Assembly (NCBI GenBank): GCA_027484025.1
Contig: JAIXTI010000121.1
Coordinates: 1-64,000 of the forward strand
Length of the DNA stretch: 64,000 bases
Reading direction: 5' to 3'
Source: a bacterium
GTDB taxonomy: Bacteria; Gemmatimonadota; Gemmatimonadetes; Gemmatimonadales; Gemmatimonadaceae
This document shows positions 7,928 through 16,851 of this stretch, piece by piece. The notes under the pieces were generated by a model, which saw only the letters and a program-made list of their open reading frames with translations, made no database searches and was not told the DNA's origin. Both the position numbers and the translations under genes were made by a program. The stretch's first letter is position 1. Each line of letters opens with the position of its first letter.

Positions 7928-9432
7928 GCGACCCTCTCGGGACAGCCACTCCGGGTGGAGCAGCTCCCGATGGCGTCCCGATGCTCGTGCTCGACGACAT
8001 CACGCGGCGCTTCGGGAGCGTGCGCGCGCTCGATGGCGCGTCGCTCGCCGTGCGTCGCGGCACCGTACACGCGCTGCTCGGTGAAAACGGCGCCGGCAAG
8101 ACGACGCTCATGCGCGTTGTCTTCGGCTTGCTCACCCCCGACAGCGGGCACGTACTCTGGCAAGGTGCGCCGCGACAGTTCGCGTCGCCGGCGAGCGCGT
8201 TGGCCAACGGCATTGGCATGGTGCATCAGCACTTCACGCTGGTGCCCGCCATGACCGTGGCGGAGAATGTGGCACTCGGTGGTACCGGCTTCTTCGACCC
8301 GCAGGCCGCGGCCGCGCGCGTGCATGATGTAGCCGCGCGTGCCGGGCTCACGCTCGATCCGCAGGCGCGCGTGGATACGCTCCCGGTGGGCGCGCAGCAG
8401 CGATGCGAAATCGTGAAGGCCCTCGCGCGCGACGTGCAGCTGCTCATTCTCGACGAGCCGACCGCGGTACTCGCGCCCGGTGAAGCCGCCGAATTGCTGT
8501 CGTGGGTGCGCCGTTTCGCCGACGCGGGCAACGCCGTCGTACTCATCACGCACAAACTGCGCGATGCGATGGCCGTGGCAGACGACATTACCGTGCTGCA
8601 CCGCGGACGCACCGTGTTGACCACGCGTGCCTCGAACACGACGGCCGACGCCCTCGCCGCCGCGATGCTGGGCGAGCGCCGTACCGAGCCGCTCGCGGTG
8701 GCCACGACCGACACGCCGACGACATCCGACACGAGCGCGCGCGCTGGCAACGTCGTGCTCTCGCTCGACAGCGCCTCGTGGGTCGACGCGCGCGGTGTGC
8801 AGCGCGTCCAGCGCGCCACCATGCAGGCGCGAGCCGGAGAAATCGTGGGTGTTGCCGCCGTCGAGGGCGCAGGACAGCACGAGCTGCTGCGATTGCTCGC
8901 GGGGCGACTGCAGCCAAGTGATGGACGTGCCGAGCGTCCCGAACGTCTTGGTTTTGTGCCCGAAGATCGTCATCGTGATGCGTTGCTGCTCGATGCGCCG
9001 CTGTTCGAGAACAGTGCGCTGCGCAACGCGGGCACACGGCGCGGACGCATGCCGTGGGACACGCTGCGCGAGAGTACAGCGCGGTTGCTCACGCAGTTCG
9101 ACGTACGTGCGCCGGGTCCTGCGACGGTGGCGCGCACGTTGTCCGGCGGCAATCAGCAGAAGTTCGTGTTGGGACGCGAGCTCGCCGACGCGCCGCAAGC
9201 ACTGGTCGTGGAGAATCCGTCGCGCGGCCTCGACTTCAAAGCCACGGCGGCGGTGCAACAGTCGCTGCGCGATGCGCGCGCTGCTGGCACGGCTGTCGTG
9301 GTGTACAGCAGTGATCTCGATGAAGTCCTGTCGCTGGCCGATCGCGTGTATGTCATGCACGCCGGGCAGCTACGCGAAGTTGTCGGCGATCGTGATGCGG
9401 TAGGCCGCGCCATGCTGGGTGGTGCGTCGTGA
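7924..9432 (+). CDS. nucleoside/simple-sugar type ABC transporter ATP-binding protein (two NBDs)
   Basis: About 502 residues with two tandem nucleotide-binding domains. The first has Walker A GENGAGKTT (about 53-61) and Walker B LLILDEPTAVL; its signature is altered (LPVGAQQR). The second lacks a normal Walker A (GVAAVEGAGQHEL) but keeps LSGGNQQKFVLGREL, as usual in this RbsA/NupA-like class. GTG 7924 is chosen because it overlaps the Nif3 stop; ATG 7981 is the alternative. It is expected to energise the two permeases encoded next. Confidence 0.9.
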   Translation: MSDPLGTATPGGAAPDGVPMLVLDDITRRFGSVRALDGASLAVRRGTVHALLGENGAGKTTLMRVVFGLLTPDSGHVLWQGAPRQFASPASALANGIGMVHQHFTLVPAMTVAENVALGGTGFFDPQAAAARVHDVAARAGLTLDPQARVDTLPVGAQQRCEIVKALARDVQLLILDEPTAVLAPGEAAELLSWVRRFADAGNAVVLITHKLRDAMAVADDITVLHRGRTVLTTRASNTTADALAAAMLGERRTEPLAVATTDTPTTSDTSARAGNVVLSLDSASWVDARGVQRVQRATMQARAGEIVGVAAVEGAGQHELLRLLAGRLQPSDGRAERPERLGFVPEDRHRDALLLDAPLFENSALRNAGTRRGRMPWDTLRESTARLLTQFDVRAPGPATVARTLSGGNQQKFVLGRELADAPQALVVENPSRGLDFKATAAVQQSLRDARAAGTAVVVYSSDLDEVLSLADRVYVMHAGQLREVVGDRDAVGRAMLGGAS

Positions 9433-10478
9433 ATACGCGCGCGTGGCTGCGTGGCGCCGGTCAACTGGCGGCCGTGTTGGGCGCAGCGTTCGTCATGTTG
9501 TCGTTGCTCCTGATCGCCACCGGACACGACGTCGCGACGGCGTTGCAGGCCATGGTGCGTGGCGCCTTCGGGTCGTACTACGCGATTACGTCGGCCACGA
9601 TGGTGCGGATGGTGCCGCTAGGCTTTGCCGGGCTCGCGGTGTCGATCGCGTTCCGCGCCGGCATTCTCAACGTGGGCGCCGAAGGCCAGTTGCTGGTTGG
9701 CGCGGCTGCGGCAACGGCACTCGCGGTGCCGCTGGCGGGGGTGCCGCCGCTGATCGCCATTCCGCTCATGGTGGCGGGTGGTGGCATTGCCGGTGCACTC
9801 TGGGCCGGTGTGGCCGGGTTGCTGCGCCTGCGCTTCGGTGTGCTGGAAGTGATCAGTACCATCATGCTCAACTTCGTCGCGCTCTATCTCACCGGGTGGC
9901 TGGTGCGTGGCCCGTTGCAGGAGCCCACGCGCATCAATCCGCAATCGGTGTCGTTGCCCGATGCACTGCATTTGCCGGTACTGCTCGAGGGCACGCGCTT
10001 GCATGCTGGCGTGCCGTTGGTGGTGGTGGTGGCCGTTGGCGCCTGGTGGTGGCTCTCGCAAACCGCCAGCGGGTTTCGTGTGCGGGCGGTAGGCGCCAAC
10101 GTGTTCGCCGCGCAATCGGCAGGCGGTATTGCCGTAGGACGTACGGTGTTCGGTGCGTTTCTCCTAAGCGGATTGCTGGCCGGCCTTGGCGGCGCCGTGG
10201 AGTACACCGGCATTACGTATGCGCTGTACGAAAACTTTTCGCCGGGCTACGGCTATACCGCCATTGCCGTGGCGCTGCTCGCGCGTCTGCATCCCATTGG
10301 TGTCTTGGGCACGGCGCTGCTCTTTGGCGCGCTCGAAGCGGGCGCCAACGCCATGCAGCGTGATGCGGGTGTGCCAAGTGTGGTGGTGAGTGTCGTCGAG
10401 GCGCTGCTCATTCTGCTCATCGTGGCCGCCGATCGCTGGTCGGAACGGGTGTCGGCGCGCGCGGAGATGGCCACATGA
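9429..10478 (+). CDS. nucleoside-type ABC transporter permease 1
   Basis: 349-residue polytopic membrane protein with a short basic N-terminus and about ten hydrophobic segments. The NVGAEGQLLVG motif near residue 77 is characteristic of the BPD_transp_2 permeases of the nucleoside/sugar class. It starts with GTG overlapping the ATPase stop by four bases and ends overlapping the next permease by four. It should pair with permease 2 to form the channel of the transporter fed by the BMP lipoprotein. Confidence 0.9.
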   Translation: MNTRAWLRGAGQLAAVLGAAFVMLSLLLIATGHDVATALQAMVRGAFGSYYAITSATMVRMVPLGFAGLAVSIAFRAGILNVGAEGQLLVGAAAATALAVPLAGVPPLIAIPLMVAGGGIAGALWAGVAGLLRLRFGVLEVISTIMLNFVALYLTGWLVRGPLQEPTRINPQSVSLPDALHLPVLLEGTRLHAGVPLVVVVAVGAWWWLSQTASGFRVRAVGANVFAAQSAGGIAVGRTVFGAFLLSGLLAGLGGAVEYTGITYALYENFSPGYGYTAIAVALLARLHPIGVLGTALLFGALEAGANAMQRDAGVPSVVVSVVEALLILLIVAADRWSERVSARAEMAT

Positions 10479-11395
10479 GCGCGCTCGATATCGGGACCGG
10501 CTTCGTCGAAGCCACGGTGCGTACCGCAACGCCGCTCGCACTGGCCGCGTTGGGCGAGTGCATCAGCGAACGTGCTGGCGTCATCAACATCGGCCTCGAG
10601 GGCTCCATCATTGCCGGCGCACTCGGTGCGACTGTCGCCGCAGGGGTGATTGGCGTGGGCGGCGGCTTCGTTGCCGGCGCCGCCGCCGGTATGGCCGTCG
10701 CGGCGATCTTTGCCTGCTTCACGGTCGGGTTCAAAGCGGACCAGATCATTACCGGCACCGCGATCACGATGTTCGCGCTCGGCCTCACGGGCACGTTGTA
10801 TCGCACGCTCTTCGGGACATCGGGGGTGGCGCTCAACACGCCCACGACGGGTGCGGTGGCGATTCCGGGGCTCTCGTCCATTCCGCTCATTGGCCCTGGC
10901 ATCTTTCACCAGCCCATCGTCACCTACGTCACGATGCTGCTCGCCCCGCTGCTCGCGTGGTGGCTGCAACGCACGCACCGCGGTCTCGCGCTGCGCGCGA
11001 TCGGAGAGTATCCCGATGCCGCCATTGCCGCGGGCGTTGCGCCGCGTCGCATTCAGGCGCTCGCGGTGCTCTTCGCCGGCGCCATGGCGGGACTCGCGGG
11101 CGCCACACTCGTGCTCGCGCAGGCTGGGACGTTCGTCGAGGGGATGTCGGCCGGCCGCGGCTTCATCGCGATCGCGATTGTCGTACTTGGCCGGTGGAAG
11201 CCACTTGGTGTTGCCGCCGCCGCGCTACTGTTCGGCGCGGCGAATTCGCTGCAGACACTCTTTCAGTCCATGGGCTGGACCGGCGTGCCGTATCAGCTGT
11301 TTCTCGCGCTGCCGTATGTGCTGACGCTGCTGGTGCTGGCTGGCGCGAGTGGACGAGCGGCAGCGCCGGCGGGGCTGGGGAAGCGCGTGGCGTAA
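10475..11395 (+). CDS. nucleoside-type ABC transporter permease 2
   Basis: 306-residue polytopic permease of the same class as its neighbour. It has the motif SERAGVINIGLEGSII near residue 29 and a run of Ala/Gly-rich membrane helices. It is the last gene of the overlapping set starting with the BMP lipoprotein. A 235-bp palindrome begins on the first base after its TAA stop. Confidence 0.9.
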   Translation: MSALDIGTGFVEATVRTATPLALAALGECISERAGVINIGLEGSIIAGALGATVAAGVIGVGGGFVAGAAAGMAVAAIFACFTVGFKADQIITGTAITMFALGLTGTLYRTLFGTSGVALNTPTTGAVAIPGLSSIPLIGPGIFHQPIVTYVTMLLAPLLAWWLQRTHRGLALRAIGEYPDAAIAAGVAPRRIQALAVLFAGAMAGLAGATLVLAQAGTFVEGMSAGRGFIAIAIVVLGRWKPLGVAAAALLFGAANSLQTLFQSMGWTGVPYQLFLALPYVLTLLVLAGASGRAAAPAGLGKRVA

Positions 11396-11630
11396 GGCGG
11401 TTGAACTACGGGTGACTGGTCCGTCGACTTACTCGCGACGGTACTAGCCCTCAGGGGGAAGAACGCAAGGGGAAAGGACGAAGCGCGGTTGTGTCTACCT
11501 AGACCGAGACTGCGGTTGGTTGCGGACGGCACCGCGCTTTCCCCTGTGCACTTGCGTTCTTCCCCCTGAGGGCTAGTGCCGTCGCCAGTAAATCACCGGA
11601 CCAAACGCCCGTAGTTCAACCCAAACCGCC
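11396..11630. repeat. long palindrome family P, copy A
   Basis: Nearly the whole gap between two convergent genes is one imperfect inverted repeat. Its core arms 11443-11469 and 11551-11577 are a perfect 27-bp match, and the outer arms also pair (a GGTTGAACTACGGG word at 11399-11412 and its complement near 11609-11622). Copies B (44881-45085) and C (46121-46354) share the core; a half copy lies at 12094-12168. It could serve as a bidirectional terminator here. Confidence 0.88.
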
Positions 11631-11633
11631 CCC

Positions 11634-11987
11634 TCACCGCGTGTTCCCAGAGCTGTCGAAGGGATTGTGTCTCACCGTCTCGCGCAGCTTGCTGAAGCGG
11701 CGTTCGAGCGTACGCACCAGCTTGTCGCGCGCGCCGTGGTACGCGGCCGCGAGCGTGGCACCGGTCGTCGTGACAGCCATCGGGTCGTAGCCACGGAGGC
11801 GCACTTCGAGCATGCACTGTTTGTCGTTGGCGCCTGCCTTGTCGGCGTTGGCGTCGTGAAAGTGGACCTCGATGCGCGTGATCTCGCTGGCGTAGCGTTT
11901 CAGCGCCTGCCCGAGATCGGCTTGGGCCTGTCGAACCACCGGATCGTTGGCATCGACATGGTTGTCGGTGTTGATGAGGACGAGCAT
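11634..11987 (-). CDS. HPF/RaiA-like ribosome-associated protein
   Basis: 117 residues, a single S30AE/HPF-like domain. It starts MLVLINTDNHVDAND and ends in a helix rich in basic residues (RDKLVRTLERRFSKLRETVR). Proteins of this family bind the 30S subunit and promote hibernation or protection in stasis; length fits a short HPF without the long C-terminal extension. ATG 11987 begins exactly at the domain. It sits alone between palindrome copy A, which ends three bases past its stop, and half copy D upstream of its start. Confidence 0.75.
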   Translation of the reverse strand: MLVLINTDNHVDANDPVVRQAQADLGQALKRYASEITRIEVHFHDANADKAGANDKQCMLEVRLRGYDPMAVTTTGATLAAAYHGARDKLVRTLERRFSKLRETVRHNPFDSSGNTR

Positions 11988-12093
11988 GGCACCTCGTGTG
12001 ACGGGGTCATATGCTGGTGCATAGGCGGTGCCACCGGCGCAAACGAGGCTCGACAACGCCTCGCCTCCACGGCGCGTTTTTCCTTGTAGACCG

Positions 12094-12168
12094 CACCGCG
12101 CTCCACCCTGTGCTCTTGCGATCTGTGCCCCGAGGGCTAGATCCGTGGGCAGTTGACCGCCGGACCCA
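12094..12168. repeat. palindrome family P, half copy D (right arm only)
   Basis: Resembles the right half of copy A from ACCGCGCT through the CGGACC end. The 26-bp core matches at about 21 positions. No matching left arm is seen, so it appears to be a decayed half. It lies between the HPF-like gene and the divergent dipeptidase gene. Confidence 0.6.
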
Positions 12169-12185
12169 CCGTTCTTCCCAAGCCC

Positions 12186-13472
12186 ATGCGCCCTCTCAGC
12201 TCCCTCGCTCTTCTCGCCCTCGCCGCCACGGCGGCACATGCGCAGTCCGGCCGCCCCGTCACCGACGAGGCCGCCGTGATGAGCACCGCGCGCGCCGTGC
12301 ACGGCAAGGTGTTGTCCATCGACACCCACGTGGACATCGCGCCCGCCAACTTCACCGCCACCGGCCCCAACTACACGCAGAAGCTGCCGCGCACGCAGGT
12401 CGACCTCGTCAAGATGGAAGAGGGCGGACTCGTGGGCGCGTTTCTCGTGGTATACGTGGGACAGGACACGGCGCTCAACGCCGCCGGCTTTGCGCGCGCC
12501 AACGCCCAGGCGCTCGAGAAGTTCGATGCCATTCACCGTCTCACGGAGCAGCTCGCTCCGGCGCGTGCCGAGATTGCGTACACGGCGGCCGACGCGCGTC
12601 GCATTCACAAGGCCAACAAGCGCGTCGTCTTCATCGGCGTGGAAAACGGCTTCCCCATTGGCAGTGATATCACCAACGTCGCGAAGTTCTTCGAGCGCGG
12701 CGGTCGCTACATGTCACTCGCACACAACGGCCACAGCCAGCTCTCCGACAGCAACACCGGCGAGCGCGACGGCGTGTGGTTGCACAACGGGCTCTCACCG
12801 TTGGGCAAGCAGGTCATCGCCGAGATGAACCGCTTGGGGATGATGATCGACGTGTCGCATCCGTCCAAGCAGTCGATGCTGCAGACGATTGCGTTGAGCA
12901 AGGCGCCCATCATCGCATCACACAGTGGCGCGCGCGCGCTGTGCAATCACAGCCGCAACATGGACGACGAGCAGCTCGACGCGCTCAAGAAGAACGGCGG
13001 CGTGATTCAGCTGGTGGCGTTCAACAGCTACGTGAAGTGCAATCCGGCGAAGGACGCGGAACGGACCGCGGCCATCGACGCCTTGCGCAAGGAGTACGGC
13101 ATCGCATCGGGTAGCCGCGCCCAGGTGCAGCAGGCGATCGAAGCGCTACCGAATGACAAGCGCAACGAGTATCTGGCCAAGCAGGAAGACATCACGGCGC
13201 GCCGCTATCCCAGCGATCCCGCCGCGACGGTCAAGGATTTCGCGAATCACATTGATTACGTGGTGAAGCGCATCGGCATCGACCACGTCGGCATCAGCAG
13301 CGACTTCGACGGCGGCGGCGGCGTGGACGGCTGGCGCAACGCCGGTGAGTCACTCAACGTCACCTCCGAACTCGTGCGGCGCGGCTATACCGCCGGCGAG
13401 ATCGAGAAGATCTGGGGCGGGAATTTGCTGCGGGTGATGGAGACGGTGGAGAAGGTGGCGAAGGGGCGGTGA
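12186..13472 (+). CDS. secreted membrane dipeptidase, peptidase family M19
   Basis: 428 residues with a signal peptide (cleavage after about AAHA, residue 18). Renal-dipeptidase-type zinc ligands are visible: DTHVD near the N-terminus, the bridging Glu in GVENG, His in DVSHPSKQ, His in IASHSGAR, and Asp in GISSDFDGGG. The family hydrolyses dipeptides, often with broad or D-residue tolerance, in the periplasm. ATG 12186 is selected because the signal peptide starts there. It is transcribed alone, with a palindromic terminator-like element 108 bp downstream. Confidence 0.92.
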   Translation: MRPLSSLALLALAATAAHAQSGRPVTDEAAVMSTARAVHGKVLSIDTHVDIAPANFTATGPNYTQKLPRTQVDLVKMEEGGLVGAFLVVYVGQDTALNAAGFARANAQALEKFDAIHRLTEQLAPARAEIAYTAADARRIHKANKRVVFIGVENGFPIGSDITNVAKFFERGGRYMSLAHNGHSQLSDSNTGERDGVWLHNGLSPLGKQVIAEMNRLGMMIDVSHPSKQSMLQTIALSKAPIIASHSGARALCNHSRNMDDEQLDALKKNGGVIQLVAFNSYVKCNPAKDAERTAAIDALRKEYGIASGSRAQVQQAIEALPNDKRNEYLAKQEDITARRYPSDPAATVKDFANHIDYVVKRIGIDHVGISSDFDGGGGVDGWRNAGESLNVTSELVRRGYTAGEIEKIWGGNLLRVMETVEKVAKGR

Positions 13473-13579
13473 CGCTGCGGTTGAGACCGTCACTGTCACA
13501 CTGCTGCGCGTTGCAGAATGGCAACAGAAGCAACGATACGGCAACATTGCTTTAGACGGTGTTTGACGGCGCATAGGTT

Positions 13580-13617
13580 GGGGAGGTGATCACTGATCAT
13601 CTCCCCATCCATTTTTT
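13580..13617 (+). terminator. palindrome plus T-run before the nuclease gene
   Basis: GGGGAGGTGATCA (13580-13592) pairs with TGATCATCTCCCC (13594-13606) with one G-U, followed by T6 at 13612-13617. It could terminate the dipeptidase transcript. It also contains the sequence GGAGGTGATC, a perfect anti-16S match, only about 40 bp ahead of the nuclease start, so a regulatory role is possible. Confidence 0.55.
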
Positions 13618-13627
13618 CGGAACTCCT

Positions 13628-16600
13628 ATGCGTCCTGTTGTCGTGTCGCGTTTTCGCGCGCCGCGCTGTGCATCGTTTGCATCGATGCTACTGGCACTGC
13701 CGTTTCTTGTGCTCGCGTCCTGCTCGGATGCGCCGGTGGAACCCGCGAGCGTCCCCGCTGCTGGGCTGATGGACGGACCGCGCCGCGAGGTGATTGGTGC
13801 CTCTGCGCCAACCGACCTCTTCATCTCCGAGTACATCGAAGGATCGAGTAACAACAAGACCATCGAACTCTACAACGGCACAGCCTCACCAATTAATCTC
13901 GCGACGGGAAGCTACGTCGTGCAGATGTTCTTCAATGGAAGCGCGAGCGCCGGCCTGACGATCAACCTTACCGGGACGGTGCCCGCCGGTGGAACGTTTG
14001 TGCTCGCTCAGGCAACCGCGAACGCAACGATTCTCGGGAAAGCGAATCAGACCAGTACGGCCAGCTGGTTCAACGGCGATGACGCCGTAGTACTCCGCAA
14101 AGGCGGAACAACCGGTGCCATTCTCGATGTGATCGGCCAGATCGGTTCCGACCCCGGCACCGAGTGGGGGACCGGACTGACCAGCACGGCGGACAACACG
14201 GTGCGCCGCAAAGCATCCATCTGCCAGGGTGACATCGACGGCAGTAATGCGTTCGATCCGTCTCTTGAGTGGGACGGTTTCGCACAGGATGCGGTGGACG
14301 GCCTCGGCACGCACTCGGTTTCGTGCGCAGCCACCGCAGTGGCGCCAACCGTCACGGCGGTCACGCCCGGCAACAACGCCACTGATGTCCCGGTAAACGC
14401 CAACGTGACCATCACATTCAGCAACCCGGTCACGGTATCTGGCGCCTGGTACACGATCAGCTGTTCCGCTTCCGGCAATCGTACGGCGACCGTCACGAGC
14501 GGGCCGACTGACTTCACCCTCGACGTCGACACCGACCTGTCCAGCGGCGAAACGTGCACGGTTACCATCGACGCGTCGAAAGTCGCCGCCGCTGGCACAC
14601 CAATGGCAGCCAACTACACGTGGTCGTTTACAACCGTTGCCTCCAACAGTTGCAACGCCCCCTTCACACCTGCCTACTCCATTCAGGGAAGCGGCCTTAC
14701 TTCGCCCTTGGCCGGTTCCTCCGTGACCACCAAGGGTGTGGTCGTTGGCGATTTCGAAGGCCCGGCGCCGGCGCTGCGCGGCTTCTACCTGCAGGACGTG
14801 ACCGGTGACGGCAACGCCGCCACCTCCGACGCCATCTTCGTGTTCAACGCCAGCGCCAACAGCGTCAGTGTCGGCGACGTCGTTCGCGTGACGGGCGCGG
14901 TTTCCGAGTTCCAGGACCAGACACAGGTCACGCCGACGCAGATCGTGGCGTGTGGCACTGCCTCAGTCGCGCCGGTTGATGTGACGTTGCCGGCGGCCTC
15001 GGCCACCGACCTCGAGCGCTTCGAAAGCATGCTGGTGCGCTTCCCGCAGGCTCTGACCGTGACGGAGCACTTCCAACTCGGCCGCTTTGGTCAGGTCGTC
15101 CTGTCATCGGGCGGACGCCTTGCGCAGCCCACCAACGTTGTCGCACCGGGCGCGGCCGCCAATGCGCTGCAAGCGCAGAACGACCTGCGGCGCATCATCC
15201 TCGATGACGCGCTCCAGAGCCAGAACGTCGACCCCATCGTGTTCGGCCGCAGCGGCAGCGCGCTCAGCGCCAGCAACACGCTGCGCGGCGGCGATGTAGT
15301 AAGCAACGTGACCGGAGTCCTGACCTATACTTGGGCCGGCAATGCGGCCAGCGGCAACGCCTACCGTGTGCGCCCCGTGGGTGCGCTCGGCGCCGGGCTG
15401 CCGATGTTCGTGGCGAGCAATCCGCGTCCCACCTCGGTGACGGTCAGTGGATCACTGCGCGTAGCTGGCATGAACGTGCTCAATTACTTCAATACCTTCA
15501 GCGGCTGCACCAACGGTGTTGGTGGCCCGAGCACCGATTGCCGAGGCGCCGACAACGCCACCGAGTTCACCCGCCAGCGCGACAAGATCATCGCCGCCAT
15601 TCTCGCGCTCGGTGCTGACGTGGTTGGCGTCAATGAAATCGAGAACGACGGCTACGGTAGCTCCAGCGCCCTTCAGGATCTGGTCAATGGCCTGAACACG
15701 GCCACGGCGCCCGGCACCTGGTCGTTTATCAACGCCGACGCCGGCACCGGCGAAGTGAATGCGCTTGGCACGGACGCGATCAAAGTGGGGCTGCTCTACC
15801 GCTCCAACGCCGTCACGCCGGTGGGACGCACCGCTGCGCTCAACACCACCGCCTTCGTGAATGGTGGCGATGCGAGCCCGCGCAGTCGCCCGGCGCTGGC
15901 ACAAGCGTTCGAACAGCCCAACCGTGCTCGCGTTGTTGTGGTCGTCAATCACCTCAAGAGCAAGGGAAGCGCCTGCGATGCGGCGGACGCTGGCGACGGA
16001 CAGGGCAACTGCAATCTGGTCCGCACCAACGCCGCTCAGCGCTTGTCGGAATGGCTGGCCACGGATCCCACGGACATCGGCGAATCGCGCACGCTCATCA
16101 TGGGTGACCTGAACAGCTACGCCAAGGAAGACCCGATCTCGGTACTCCTCGGAGCGGGTTATGTGAACCTCGCCGACAGCTTCCTTGGCGCCGGCAGCTA
16201 CAGCTATGTGTTCGACGGCCAGTGGGGATCGCTCGATCACGCCCTCGGCTCGCCGAGCCTTGCGGGACAGGTGACCGGTGTGGTGAAGCATCATATCAAT
16301 GCGGACGAGCCCGCCGTTCTCGATTACAACACGGACTTCAAGAGCGCCGGGCACGTGGCATCGCTGTATGCGGCTGACCAATACCGCTCGGCCGATCATG
16401 ATCCGGTGGTCGTTGGACTCAACCTTGTCGCGCCGTCTGTTGCACCGTACACGTGGGGGGGATTCCTCGCCCCCACGCGCACATTGCCGACGTTGACGGC
16501 CGCCACCGCGGGCTTCACCGCCAACGTCCGCTTCAGCCTGAGCGGCAATATGGGTCTAGGCATCCTCAGGTCAGGCAGCCCGCTCATGCGCCTTGTCGAC

Positions 16601-16789
16601 TGCACCACGCTGGCGCCGTTGGGTTCACTCGCTTCCACGACCGCGGTCACGCCCCTCACCTACGTCGCGTCAACCGCGAGCTACAGCTACTTCTGGCGCA
16701 CCGATCGCACGTGGGCGGGTTCCTGCCGTGAGCTCGTGCTGCGCTTCATTGACGGGTCGCAGCAGCGCGCCGTCTACCGCTTCCAATAA
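13628..16789 (+). CDS. ExeM/NucH-type extracellular endonuclease lipoprotein with LTD, Ig-like and PxKF-like domains
   Basis: 1053 residues. Domains in order: lipoprotein signal (LAS|C, Cys32); lamin-tail domain about 62-175 (DLFISEYIEGSSNNKTIELYN); bacterial Ig-like domain about 240-330; OB-fold region about 345-450; endonuclease/exonuclease/phosphatase catalytic domain about 608-935 with NEIEN, NHLKSKG, GDLNSY and SADHDP; then a PxKF-like tail about 940-1053. Family members are secreted or surface nucleases that degrade extracellular DNA. ATG 13628 gives the lipoprotein signal; an in-frame GTG at 13586 lies inside the upstream palindrome. A strong terminator follows. Confidence 0.88.
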   Translation: MRPVVVSRFRAPRCASFASMLLALPFLVLASCSDAPVEPASVPAAGLMDGPRREVIGASAPTDLFISEYIEGSSNNKTIELYNGTASPINLATGSYVVQMFFNGSASAGLTINLTGTVPAGGTFVLAQATANATILGKANQTSTASWFNGDDAVVLRKGGTTGAILDVIGQIGSDPGTEWGTGLTSTADNTVRRKASICQGDIDGSNAFDPSLEWDGFAQDAVDGLGTHSVSCAATAVAPTVTAVTPGNNATDVPVNANVTITFSNPVTVSGAWYTISCSASGNRTATVTSGPTDFTLDVDTDLSSGETCTVTIDASKVAAAGTPMAANYTWSFTTVASNSCNAPFTPAYSIQGSGLTSPLAGSSVTTKGVVVGDFEGPAPALRGFYLQDVTGDGNAATSDAIFVFNASANSVSVGDVVRVTGAVSEFQDQTQVTPTQIVACGTASVAPVDVTLPAASATDLERFESMLVRFPQALTVTEHFQLGRFGQVVLSSGGRLAQPTNVVAPGAAANALQAQNDLRRIILDDALQSQNVDPIVFGRSGSALSASNTLRGGDVVSNVTGVLTYTWAGNAASGNAYRVRPVGALGAGLPMFVASNPRPTSVTVSGSLRVAGMNVLNYFNTFSGCTNGVGGPSTDCRGADNATEFTRQRDKIIAAILALGADVVGVNEIENDGYGSSSALQDLVNGLNTATAPGTWSFINADAGTGEVNALGTDAIKVGLLYRSNAVTPVGRTAALNTTAFVNGGDASPRSRPALAQAFEQPNRARVVVVVNHLKSKGSACDAADAGDGQGNCNLVRTNAAQRLSEWLATDPTDIGESRTLIMGDLNSYAKEDPISVLLGAGYVNLADSFLGAGSYSYVFDGQWGSLDHALGSPSLAGQVTGVVKHHINADEPAVLDYNTDFKSAGHVASLYAADQYRSADHDPVVVGLNLVAPSVAPYTWGGFLAPTRTLPTLTAATAGFTANVRFSLSGNMGLGILRSGSPLMRLVDCTTLAPLGSLASTTAVTPLTYVASTASYSYFWRTDRTWAGSCRELVLRFIDGSQQRAVYRFQ

Positions 16790-16795
16790 CTGCCT

Positions 16796-16831
16796 GTTGG
16801 CGTGGTTACTCCGGTAGCCACGCCAACTTTT
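16796..16831 (+). terminator. intrinsic terminator after the nuclease gene
   Basis: A 14-bp stem (16796-16809 with 16814-16827) closed by a TCCG tetraloop and followed by TTTT. It separates the nuclease from the PEP-CTERM-like gene. Confidence 0.8.
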
Positions 16832-16851
16832 CATCCTTTCGGGACTCTTCC

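Noticed and set aside
11396-11630. Insertion sequence remnant
   Set aside because: No transposase reading frame or clear target duplication is visible; a non-autonomous element remains possible and is treated under findings.
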